From positions 1,426,001-1,490,000 of the forward strand of contig OZ316891.1 of the NCBI GenBank assembly GCA_973895155.1: a DNA stretch of 64,000 nucleotides. Reading direction: 5' to 3'. This DNA comes from Marsupella aquatica. Its lineage: Eukaryota; Marchantiophyta. Positions 1-11,650 of this stretch are shown here, piece after piece. How positions within the stretch are numbered: the first letter of the stretch is position 1; the number at the start of each line of letters is the position of its first letter. The notes under the pieces were generated by a model that saw nothing but the letters and a program-made list of their open reading frames with translations, searched no databases and had not been told where the DNA came from. The position numbers were made by a program, and so were the translations under genes.

Positions 1-222
1 GTCAAAAAACTTCACTACAGTGCAGAGCACAGAGAAAGCCATTCCAATGCAGTGTGACGACCATCAGTTTGTTCAGTTAAATGGACTTCACATTGAATGA
101 ACTTACTTCGATTCTAATCATCAAAGTTCCATATATAATTCCAATGAAAGTTTTATACATATAAGCAATTGGTAGTGAGTTTGTGAAAACATCAAATGTC
201 ATAACTCATGTGTTTGGCTCAC

Positions 223-3200
223 CTCTCCTTGAGATGGTGAGTCCTTCAATCGACTCATGATGCGAGCCTGTAAGCGCTGAATCTCTACATGGAGGCTGTC
301 AACAGCTCCAGGGTCTTCATCTAGTACCATTCGGAAGGGTCCATCGGCTGATATCCGGCCTCTGGCAGAACTCTCTCCAGAACCCGTCCAATCCTGATGC
401 ACTTCGGTCACAGCACCTGAAGCTTCTGGAGCGCTACCGTGCGACGGAGGTCTTGCCGTGGAGACAAGTGCAAAAGAGGTTTCCCAATCTGTCTGGTAAC
501 CTCGTTCTTCCATACCTCCCTCATTCTCATCAGTTGACGGTGCAGTTCCACTTGATGGATTGAGAGGGCGAGATCTGGACGAATCCTGCAAATGTCTCTC
601 TAAAAATGGACCAGGATGGTGGGTTTCTCTGTCGACATGCATCGACTCAGCAGAGTCATTGCTACGTCTGTCTCTTCCACCTCCTCTGGCGCGACTCTCT
701 CCGCGTCCACTCGCAGAAGTAAGACCACTGTCTCTTCCATAACCAGAGTCCCGGGATGAATAAAATAGATAACCCCCATTTTTGTCTGGTGGTCCTCTTT
801 TCTCGGGGCTGGTACCCAAAGAGTCCTTGGAAAGATCATGACCACGCCTGGTGCCAGGGGAATCCTTGGAAATCTCATGACTACGCCTCAGAGAGTCCTC
901 TGTATCGTCTAGGATGTTGTCTAATCCCCCAATTGGAAGTGCAGTTTTATCGCCTGGTCCGGAGGGAGCCCAGGTACTCGAGTAGTTTTTAGTCTTCGAG
1001 GAACTTTGCTCTGTTTCAGGTGTCAGGCATTAGTTCTGCTTACTGGCCAGCTAAAATATTTAACAGGGAGCTCCATTACCAAAGGATTGACTCCAGCATT
1101 TAATCTCGAGACTGACTGGATACAGTAATCTCACACGAAATTTTAGCACAACTGGTCTCATGTTGACATATAAGAATTAGGAAAGCCAATAATAGTTGAA
1201 TAGGATGTAGGCTTGGGAAAGACACTGATCATTTAGGCAGAGGGAACCAACCAAAATAGCGCCTTCCCCTATCAGCATTTTGGTGGGATATCACGACCCA
1301 CATAGTAGCTTCTAGATTTAGATGTGACCATCCTCAAGTTTCAAGGCGTGCTGACATTTCAAATAGATCCAGAACAATCCAGGACAAATGTGCAGAAGAG
1401 TTACCAGCCATGAGCTTGTTCTCATACTCGAGCTTCCGCACCCGACTGTCTTTGCAATCCATAATCAATTCCAGTTCTTGTAATTGTTGTTGTAATTCTT
1501 GTAGCTGCAAACCCCAAACGAGAAGTCAGTGTTACGCACATCTAAATGGCCAACTTCTTAGGCCTCGAAGCGTAAAAATTGAACTTCTAAACTTGTCAAG
1601 GGAACACCGATGCCATTCAAATTCTCTGGGTTTACAATTCCAGATATTCCTTTCTGATGGTGATCAATTAATGTTCGCCTTGCAACCTCGTCAGAAAAAG
1701 AGTTGGAAGTCGTCAGTTCAGTTAGCATATTTTCTTCCTCGCGGATTTCGTTGTCGGCGATGGGCAATTATCGTTGAGGCATTGCATTGGATGCTTCTTT
1801 CTGAAAAGTTCTGGATGTTCTCGTACCTCTACATGTTTTCTGGAAAGCAGGCTTTCAACCTCTGCAATGCGAGCATCACGAGCTTCAACGGTCTCACACA
1901 ATGTACAGTTGGCAACAGCCAGCTTACGCTGGACTTCGCCGAGTTCCAACTCCCGCCTCTGTTATACGACGAAGATTCTCAATGAGTACTTATTGTCGTA
2001 GTAACAACGACGTACTATCAAAGTCACTACAAATGAGCTTGACTACTACTCAACAACAAATATCTCCTATCGAACGAAGCAGTACTGTCCGCTGGTGCAC
2101 GTCATTCGAGCAGATCTTAAATGCCTACTTAGCAAATCCATGAATGCAATAAAAATCAGTAAATTGGATAGATCGAGCAGATCAAACAGAAGTGCACGAA
2201 GGCTCTCTAATAATACATACACGACAATTGCCTTCAAGAGTTGCATATTGATTCTCCCGGTCTTCCAGCAATTTGCGTAATGAAGCAGCAACCTCAAATG
2301 CACTTGTCAACTTCTCCTGTGATTCATCTGTAGCCCCCTCCAGCCTCTCGGCTGTTTCTTTAAGAGCCTGGAAGCGAAGGGACACCCTGAGTGAGCTAAA
2401 TGTCTCTCATCAAAGTTCCCCATCTGACAGAAGGGAAGGAGGTTCTGCAATTAATTGTCTGGCTAGTGGGGAATAAAACTTAGACAACAAGGTTGTTCTT
2501 AGACGCAAGTAGAGGAGAAGTCCGACAATGGTGTGGTGCGTGATAACCTTTTCATAAGCATCAATCTGCAAATTCTTCTCAGCAACCTTGCGACGGAGTT
2601 CCTTGATTGACTGTCCAAGGTTTTGAACCTCTAAAGTATGATGAACCTCCCCAGCGGTGTCCTCTGCGTTCTTCGTCTGAAGTTTTTTCTGCAGGATGGC
2701 AAAGAGGCTTCGTGGTCAACGACGAGTAACGTGAGTATATCTAACTGGAGGAGCTGCAGAGCTTGTGCATCCTACTGCACTAGAGAAGTTCTTGAGCTAG
2801 AAAACATGCTTGAGATGCAGAATTCCTTAGGTATTACTACCGTTCTTCGCAGTGATGTCTTAAGTTACGAATAGTAAAGTAGTTTATATGAGCGTGAATT
2901 TTGTAGTGGTGTGATGGACCTGAAGACTTTGAATCTCGAGCTCAAGTTCCTCCGAACGAACGTGCTGCTGCTCTATCTCTCCTCTTAGAGAGCTCTCAAG
3001 AACTGCACTATCTTCAAGGGCGCGGTGGAGTTCTTCTTCTTGCTTCTCCTTCTCATTGATGGTCGTCTTAAGGAATGCGATTTCTGATGACATAGTGTGC
3101 AGACGATCAATGAGCTGAAGATTTTCGACATCCACAGCAGTGACTTGATGTTTTTGTTCTTCGTATTGTCCCTGCTCCAATCGAATCAACCAAACCTTGA

Positions 3201-6200
3201 GTTCATGTGAAGATGTTCATTTGCTTTTAGTTCTCAATGGCAGGTGAGAAGTGAAATGGCAAGAAACTTGCAAGGCATCCTGACCGATCTCTTCTATTGG
3301 AACAGAGCCCAAATCACTGTTGATTCAGACGACGTCCGCAGAAAGTGCGAATAAACAAATTCTGATAGTGAGCCAGGAAGTGTGTCATGCACACACGCAC
3401 ACATGTAACAATCAGTGCATACATCCATATAATTTGAATTCCAAGTGAAATGCCCGAAACCCGGGTGTTAAGTCAAGGTGAGGGGCTGCTGATTGCATTC
3501 TGTACTGGCTTTACGGAACAACGCCTGCTTCTGCTCACGGACCTGGACAGAAGGAAAAGCACATGCTCCGTGTAGTGGACACAAAACGATCCTGTTAAGG
3601 AGAGAAAATTTCAATGAATGTAGATCGTTCTCAGTAAAACGTTTGGACGACTCAAGAGGACATGCACCTGTGATTCCATGAGGTCGTTCTGTAACTTTGA
3701 ATTTACTATCAGTAGGCCGTCAAAGGTTGCATGCATCCAGTTATGCAAACTGCCAACCATCAGAGTTCTCCTCCGACGGATTGCCATCAAAGTGTCAAGC
3801 TGCAATGCACGTCTCTTCCAAGCCATCTGCTCCCACCAAGCTTGCAGTGCTAACTTTGCCACCTAAAAGAAGATATGAGTCGCATCAACGATTAGATGTG
3901 CAAATATGGTGGGGGTATCTTCGTTGCGTAAGCACCTTTATGTATCTCGTTCATTGCAGCCAGTAACCTATCGTGGAACAATGAAGACAGGAAAATTGTG
4001 CGCTACATCACAAAGATATAAAATGTCAACGGTACAAAGTGATAATGATCAAACGCACGTCTTCATTGTCATCGTTATGAAATCTGCTCATGAAATCTGA
4101 TCCTATAACAAACTACTTGTACGTTTTCCAGAAAGTGCAACACATTGCGGCCCAACGTTACAGCCACCTACAGTACTTGGTGCAGATTGAAACAATTGCT
4201 TTATTGACGTCGTGATCTTTTGCATCGCGTGTATTTGGTGTGTGCGTCCTTCGGTGGCTAAAACAAATGACCCCAGAATTTAATTTATAGTCAAGAACAG
4301 GAATTGTGAGCTACTTTCAACTCATAAAGACTGCAATTTTGTTGGCGGTGAGTAGTACTAGTCCGTTGAGCCTGAGTAAGATCACTATATAAAACCCGTT
4401 AGTCAGAGTTCGACCAGCCTCTGCAGCTCACCTTGATTTCTCGCCTGGCTTTGTTTACAAGGGCCGTCCTCAATTTCTTCTTTCTGCAAAATGTGGATCA
4501 TTACGCTTAAGTGGTCAAGGAGATCGCCAAAGTTTGAATTCCCAACTCTAAGCTTCACTGCGTCTGCTATTTGGATGACAGATATATTCCCTGTTCTCTT
4601 CCATCCTTCTGCTTCTGTTACCAGTATGGTCTAGGAGAGTTTCAACAAAACTGAATATTGAACTATCCACACATGTTGCCGCCGGACCTGTTTACCTACT
4701 TATGCTGGAATCCACAGCTTCGAGACTAGTTGACAGCTAAAGGAAGGAACTCATTCACGTATGAAAAAATGAATACCACACGTCACTTCAATCTATGACA
4801 TACTGCATGTCCTCACAAAATTAAGAATTGGCAGTATCTAGTGAAGTCCAGATCTACAACTTTGGCCAAAAAACTTACTTCCTTACTTTATTGCGTGGTG
4901 GCCGTGATAGTCTTTCCAAAACACCATGGCGGCCCTCATGAGAGCTTCATTGACTTCCGTAGTTGCTCTCATCTTTGCTTTCAAGTATGCAACATTGTCC
5001 CTCCATATATGAACTGCCTGTTTACATATCCAGTAGAGAAGGCCTATTAGTTTTCTGCGGGTATTAATTAATCCTTCATTTGGCATACTTATTATATTGG
5101 TGAACTGTATTTAGGAACACTCTTTCCCTACTTGTTCAGAGCATCAAATTCTCAACATTCAAAAGGTTACAAGTCCAGCTGGCGACCAAAGTGGACAGGA
5201 TCACATTTTGCTAGCTTGTAGTTAGAAGATGTGCTGGTGTCCACTTTCCCTAGCACGTGTAGAACAATAAGATCAATTTTTTTTCTTGTCAGCTTATCTT
5301 ATCAGAAAAATTACTCGAGTAGAAACTGGATGGGAAGGTTGGATGACTTTATTTAAGTCAGACATATTTGAGCCTTTGAGATCTTGCTCTTGAACTAATG
5401 AGAATGACACTTCCTTATGCCTAGAGGTCGAGCCCCAGACTGCCTTGTGGCACCAACCTTGGCACGCAGATCATGGAGGTAGTGCCTAAAAGCCATTTGC
5501 TTGGCTATAAGTCCATGCCGTCTACGTTGTACAAACATTCGCCAAGACCTCAGAGCCACTTGCCGCAATCGAACTCTGCGAAAGTCTACTGCCATATCTG
5601 CTCTACGCCTTCGATACCAAATCTCCTTCATAGCATTCCTCAACCTGCCCATGTTAGCACAGTCAGGTGTCAAAATCTTGGGTTCCTACAAAGCATTCTT
5701 GCCCAACATGTACATTTAAGAACCCTAAGTACATCTGCAAAGCTACGCAAGTCAATCATACAAGATAAAAGACATAATGGAATGTCCCAATGCAATGAGG
5801 GAGAAACGAGGGAGTAATGAATGTGGACAAAAACTGCCTTCTCAGGCCCTCGAGTTATTGCCCAATTTTTTTCAGCAGAAAGCCATATGTGGAAAGGGAT
5901 CCGGCTTAGATAGGATACACCTACCACCAAAGAAGAGGTTCATAGATGTGATGGCCCGTCACCACAACTGAAACCCCAAAATTGGATGCCCATGCAGTGG
6001 ATGCCTAATTATCCTCAGAAACCTTACAGTGTGATTACCCATCCCCCACCTTGCTGCCAATATGAGCAAGCACACGCGTCAATGGCCCAATCACAAATGT
6101 TGTCCTTGTTGTATCGGATCCACCATAAACTGTTGTATTGTCCTTTGCTTGGCAAATTTGGATTCCCGATACTTAAGATTGTTCCTCTCAAAACACATCC

Positions 6201-9200
6201 ACTAAAGGGAAACCCAAAAACAGTCCTCACGTCAGGGTGGCTGCCTAGTACCGATAGTGTCCATGTCAAACAGCCAAACCAAAGTGTACGGGCCCTAGGT
6301 GCAAGAGTAACATTGAGGATCGAACTTTGGCTTCTTATCCACAAATTTTGATTAAAAGCTGTGAATCTTAGTAAAGAACATGGCCAACCTGTGAAGACCT
6401 CGTTTTCTGCACCACTGCTCTTCTTGGATGCATGCTTGCTCAAATTTCATGCGTTTAACCCATTTCCCACGAACAAAACTACGCCATGCTGAGAGAGCTT
6501 GCTTGATTGTCATGTGGTTGATATGAGCTTGAACAGATGCCAACTTCTTTCTCTTTGGCCTTGCCCAGCACTTCAACCATTGCAACCACCGCTTCAGAGC
6601 CCGCTTGTACACCTGCAGATGCCAATGCTTTTTGGAAAGGATGGTGAGCCGGCGTTCATCATCTGGTGACAGCTGGTTCTGCTGGCTCACCTCTCTCCAA
6701 TTATTCATCATCCTCTTCAGGCAAACACTTTTCCAATGCTTGTGGGCAATCTGAGTCAGCTGAGGATGGATCTTATGCTGTACTGAGTACGATTTCCAAG
6801 AATGCCATGCATGAATTAGTTGACCTTCAGAGCGCTTCTCAAGCGACTCTTTTTGCTTCTTTCCTACAACATGTCCCATTCTCCATGCCTTAAAACAGGT
6901 CGCCAACATCTCCTGTATCAATGACATCAAAAGTCAGCAGTGTGTTAGCAGCAGTGACCGTTATTCTTGACGCAAACCACAATTTAGTGCTGATCATTAT
7001 GAAATATGCGTATGTTGCGTCACTCCCATATAGAACAACATTGAGTAGCTTGAGAAAATGGCTGATAGGAACTGCAACTGCAAATTTTTAGCATCACACC
7101 TTTAGGTCAATTTCAGGCAAAGGTTAGAAGCATCGTCCTTCGACAGACTATCACCTTCTTGCCGTCAAATATCAGCAACCTAGAACCTGGAAATATGAAT
7201 TAGAACTCTATTGACTAGGGACAATTATAGCAGCAGTACCTGGGCCTTATTTTCAAAGGCTTGACGGATGTGCTTTGCCCTTTTCCCGGCAAGACGGAGT
7301 GCCCGTACGCCACGTGAGAGGGACTTTGCGTTGCAAAATTCTTCGGCTGCCTGTTCATTTGCTGACTCCACACTTTGCTCAACAATACCTTCTTTAAAGT
7401 TTTCAAACTGTCTGCGAAGCTGAGCTTTTTGTCCGAGCTTCTCAATCTCCTGATTTTGCTGCTCCTGGAAGTTTGAGCAGCAGATATGAACTTTTAGTAA
7501 TTTAGGGGAAGGTTTTTGTACCCTCTGACCTCTCCGAACAACTTCAAATTCTATGTGCTTCGTTGGTCTTCAGTGCATATGTATGACTTTACTTGCCCCC
7601 GCCCCTCATTCCTTCTGACGATTTTGGCATCTTTATAACTAATCACTTGTGTACCGCCCTGGTCCGAATGGAGATATCCAAACTTAAATTCAATTCATTC
7701 ATTCATTCATTCCTTAAACCCAACCAAACTTTCCGTCGTCAAGTTCAGTCACAAGCTATTTGTGACGTTTAAGACTGGAAGTGGAATAAAATGCTTACCT
7801 TACTAATGAATTCATGGAGCTCTTGGCTGTAATTCTGTGCCTGTCTCCTCAGTTGCTCTGTTTCGTCCCCGTACTTACTTAGCTGTTCTTCAAGTCGTTC
7901 CTTAATCTCTTGGGTCGCGTTCAACTCTGCCTGCAATTCAAAGTTGCTGGAATTAATGAGTATCATCTAGCTCCTTGAGATGAATAGCACTACAGGAAGT
8001 TGCAAACATATTCGGAGCAACAAGATCTTTGGAAATGAAGACAAGGGTCCATAAAAGAGAAACAGCACCAACTGCTCAGATAGCAGGACTGAGGCTCCGG
8101 AACACTTAGTTCCTGATATTACCTGTAAGGCTACCACTCGAGAATGTGTGTCTTCCTGTCCCCGCAGACCTTTGGACATTGAGGAAATTTTATCTTGCAA
8201 TTTGACACGCTCCTCCTCAAACTCATGAAGGCGTTTCTGAAGGATTTGCTCCATGTCGTTTTTCTCTTTTTCAAGAGTAGTGGCCCTGTTGAAGATGTCC
8301 CAGCAGATTATAGAAAAGTGCTCGGTAAGCGGACTATATAGGATGGAATTTCTTCACACACAAAGCCGCCAAGTCCCATTGGAATTTCAGATATTTCAAA
8401 GGAGCCTTAGCCAGACTTCTGGAATTGCCTGCTTAAATTACATAAAGCTGGAATTCACGGATCTCGAAATCTTCTAGTTCGCTGAGAATTTTTTATTTGT
8501 GAAAAAATTATTGTTTGATTGTGTTGCAGAAAGCAAAACACCATCCGAATGCTAAAGTTCCCGGCTTTCTAGTCTGTATCAGAATTTTCTCGATGAGCAA
8601 AGGATAATCTGTTTCACTGAAATGGCCAGGAATGAGACAAGACATTGTGCTCCACTATAAACCAGTTGCTTTTCTCTTACTTTCAGATATATTTCACTGG
8701 TGGGAACAAAAACACCATCACCGCAAAGACAAACCAGCCCATGGTATGCACAGGGGCTTAAAATTTAGACCAAGAGCTTGTCCTTGACAATTCCTACCAC
8801 CAGCGCAAAAGCTTTATATAGCAGATTTTTATGAAACAATGCATTTGATAATCACCTTTGAGCAAGGCGCCGTTGTAGCTCCAGTGTCTGTTCCATATCC
8901 TCATGTAGTATATTCAACTCAGACTCGGCCCTCTCAACATTTTCATGATTTTGTTTCATGTAGAGCTCCAATCTGCCTTTAGGTCACCACGGTCAAACCC
9001 AAGCTTTAAAGTTGTCTCATTCAAGATTGTAAATTATGCCTAGGCAATCTTGCCAGTCAGACTCTCTTGCCATGTTTAGTTGATGACATCCAATAAAGTG
9101 CCACGTGGTTTTATGGTTGGAACACTGCAACACGTCGTTTATTCATTACTAGAAGAGGATATGACAGGAACAGAGTACAAACCTCTCCCGAAGCTGCTGA

Positions 9201-9747
9201 TTGATACCCTGCAAGCGTTGCTCACCATCAATGTGTGCCTCCAAGTCAATTTGCAATGCTGCCACCTGACGCCTCAAGGTGGCAGCATCTGATGCTGGAG
9301 GAACCATGAGTCCCTCTGCCCTCAATCTTGGACCAAGCCGAGCAAGTGACTGGCCTGGTGGACCGGGAATGTTGCTGCCTTCTTTGTAAGATCCGGTCTT
9401 TCCCATGCCTTGAGCTTCTCTAGGATTGGAGGATGATGCTGCAATAGGATTTGGGGAAGGGCACCACCACTTTGGCTCACTTCCCCTGGAATGACAGTAG
9501 ATTTACGTTTGCTGAAGGTAACTGACTTGCTTGATATTTTCTCTGGCCCTGGACTATTTGCAAGAGGGCTTGCTCGACTAGAAACACCGGATGCAGTTGC
9601 AGAAGCACCAAAGTATCCCTTCTCGGCTCGCTCAACCCGTGCTCCAGCTGGTGGTGGGGCACTCTTGTCCCTGCCCTCAGCATCGCCATGCTCACCTTTA
9701 TCGGGGGGATGTCTCCCGGCATTCTTCTTTCCATGATCTTTCTGCAT
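223..9747 (-). CDS. Sfi1-like coiled-coil protein, left paralogue, frameshifted and cut by the window edge
   Basis: This is the minus-strand partner of the intact copy at 19541-29563. Exons, 5' to 3': 9183-9747, 8856-8972, 8123-8285, 7799-7930, 7240-7464, 6389-6912, 5458-5644, 4887-5017, 4432-4483, 3668-3862, 3515-3542, 2920-3171, 2548-2688, 2221-2367, 1827-1958, 1405-1504, 223-1010. The 18th (last) exon would lie left of position 1. Fourteen exons have exactly the length of their partners and keep GT-AG ends. Exon 1 has four G's at 9453-9456 where the partner has five C's on its coding strand. This shifts the frame and gives a stop at 9322, after 141 residues. Exon 11 is 28 nt against 30 in the partner, another frame break. 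The Met at 9406, downstream of the first break, could start a shortened protein. Domain content is as in the right copy: N-terminal coiled coil, Sfi1-like Trp repeats, second coiled coil, S/R/D/G-rich tail. It is either a young pseudogene or carries sequence errors; the structure itself is secure. Confidence 0.72.
5925..6237. other. Insertion in intron 6 of the left paralogue
   Basis: Intron 6 of the left copy (5645-6388) is about 744 nt, against about 419 nt in the right copy (22860-23278). The intron ends align on both sides: 6238-6388 matches about 22860-23010, and 5645-5920 matches about 23015-23278. The extra roughly 310 bp therefore lies at about 5925-6237. It holds no convincing open frame. 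I saw no clear terminal repeats or target-site duplication, so it could be an insertion in this copy or a deletion from the other. Confidence 0.5.
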
Positions 9748-10690
9748 CTGCTACAAATTAAGTTTAAGCGCAAGTGAGAAACCTATATATAATTTAGTAT
9801 GATTCTTTGCAGCTCCAAGCAACTTTCAAGAGTACGCGTTTGAAATAAGATTCTAACTTCCATTTCTCCAATAGTTGGCAGAGTCAACAGACCCACACCT
9901 TGAGTTAATGGGTTTCATTATTTCTCTTTCAATTTCCATATTGAGTTTCATGCACTATGTATTTCATGTATCCCTCTTTCTCCCTCGCTTGGAATAATGA
10001 GATCTCTGTCATATATTACTGTGATAAAATAGCAGAATTGACATTTGTGTATGTTTCCTTCTTTGTCTCTACTTGGGATGTGTGGACTTCAAAGTCATCC
10101 TACCATTATCTTACCTATGCCTTGCTGATGGAACATGGAACAAATGGAATACAATCTAGGTTACACAATGTTATGTCAGCGCCAACAAGAAGTTCCGTCT
10201 GATATATAAGTGGAAAAGAGGAGTGAGGGAAGGGCTTTATTTGAAAAATGTACATGATTGGATCCATGAGTTGGGGATCACACGAGCCCTCTGTTTGAAC
10301 ATTTCAAAGTAGAGTCACCTCACTCCAACAGAATGTACAGAGTTGAAGAATCTGATGATCTGTGCGGAGTCTACAACCAATGTCCACCCGATGCCAAGAT
10401 TTTAAGTTTTGTTTAAGTATCCTCAATTTGCCTTTAGATAACTTGTTCCTCAATATCGACTTTATAGATTTGCAGTGGGTTTGCCAGTCTCAAGCCACGT
10501 CTTTCCAAGATCTCAAAAACAGTTTACTCAATGTGTCCCTCCATTCGTCTGAATCTGATCAGCACTGTCCAGATCTTTTCGTTGAGCCTGTCAAGGTTGA
10601 GGATCGAGCTTTTCTCTAGAAGGTTAGTTTCAAGAGTTTTGGATTCTTAGGAGGAGAATTATCGAAAATCAAGTAGTTAACTCCCATTAG
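9748..10690. other. Upstream region of the left paralogue, conserved between arms
   Basis: No gene is called here. The segment is 5' of the left coiled-coil gene and contains blocks that recur in inverted orientation at about 18650-19540, at 10280-10460 and 10500-10640. The exon-1 ATG of both copies directly follows an AG with an in-frame TAG six bases upstream, so a 5'-UTR intron ending there is plausible. The conserved blocks may therefore include untranslated exons or the promoter. No core promoter element could be fixed. Confidence 0.4.
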
Positions 10691-11650
10691 GTGCTCGAAG
10701 GTATATGGAACTTAGTTTTAATCTGGTGCACTCCACATGTTTCCCATAAATCAATGTCTGCTGGTACCAACGTGCATTTGAAGCGCACAGACCATCCAAT
10801 TTTAAAAGCCCATGAGTTGCAAGTGATGGTGTTGCCACCAATTTGCAACGTGACCTCACTTTGGTTACAAATTGACAGGCATCCATCAAATTCAAATCAA
10901 GTTGAATCCAATTAAATTCAGTTCCATTCTCATTCAGCCCTCCCTTAAAATTGGCCACATGAATTCTGTTGCTGACAGGCAGCAGCAAAAGAGGAGGGGC
11001 ACCTTATCACGCCCTTCCTCGCAGGAATCCGCTCAACAAATGATGACAATTTTTTCCGCAAGCATATTAGCACCACCACCATCAGTATTGCAGGTATAAC
11101 AGCACCACAGGAATCAAAACTCTCAGGCACAGAGGACCACAGCCAAGGCGAACAATGGAGTAGAAGGCTTGGACAACACCACTGCCATGACTAACAGTAG
11201 CAGCAGTACCGCAACACCCATCTCATCTCCTCGCCACTTCACATCATCAGGGCTCCTCCTCTGACTTGCAACACCCAATGCAAAGCGTCCTCCTACCCTG
11301 AACACTAGGGCCTCAGACCCCAGACTTGCCATTCTGTACAAGAATTCAAAATGAAAGAGATGGTTGATTGATTTCACTCTTGGCTCGATCCTGTGCAAAT
11401 ATGCTCTAAGACATCTTCTGGCTGTTGCTGTTGGGCCTGCCCTCTCCACCTTTGTGTTGTACGCATGTGCTTGCATGGTGTTGTGCTTTACTCAATTTGT
11501 CAATTTGTGTCTGTTTTGTTCCTCTGTTTGTTTGTTTGTGGGCTTGTGTTTTCCTTGTGTGAGTGGAAGAACCAACAAAGAGATTTTACTCGAAGACCAC
11601 TTTTGCAGTTAAGTTGACGGTTGCCAGCGAGGTTGCCAGTCACCTGCTCT
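10690..11650. repeat. Repeat element, copy 1 (end of the left arm)
   Basis: This is one of three related copies; the others are at about 13880-14690 (same orientation) and 17560-18360 (inverted). Diagnostic shared blocks are 'gcagcagcaaaagaggagggg' near 10980, 'ggttgattgatttcac' near 11360 and 'cttaagttgac'-like sequence near 11605. On the minus strand, copy 1 can encode a Met at 11221 followed by a run of Leu/Val/Ala that looks like a signal peptide (GVAVLLLLLVMAVVLS), then a separate stretch SSFVERIPARKGVIRCPSSF near 10985-11060. Copy 3 encodes a related pair of segments. It is either a degraded secreted-protein gene carried in the duplication or part of a mobile element. Confidence 0.5.

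Larger units (their letters stand above)
1..11650. repeat. Left arm of a large inverted duplication
   Basis: This arm matches the reverse complement of about 17550-28870 across exons, introns and upstream DNA. Beyond the genes, 10280-10460 matches the reverse complement of about 19060-19250 (for example the shared block 'catgagttggggatcacac'). Likewise 10500-10640 matches 18900-19020, and 10860-11000 matches 18170-18360. Homology continues to about 11.65 kb. The outer end is cut off by the window. Introns and upstream DNA have diverged by many substitutions and indels, so this is a true duplication and not one locus assembled twice. Confidence 0.8.
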
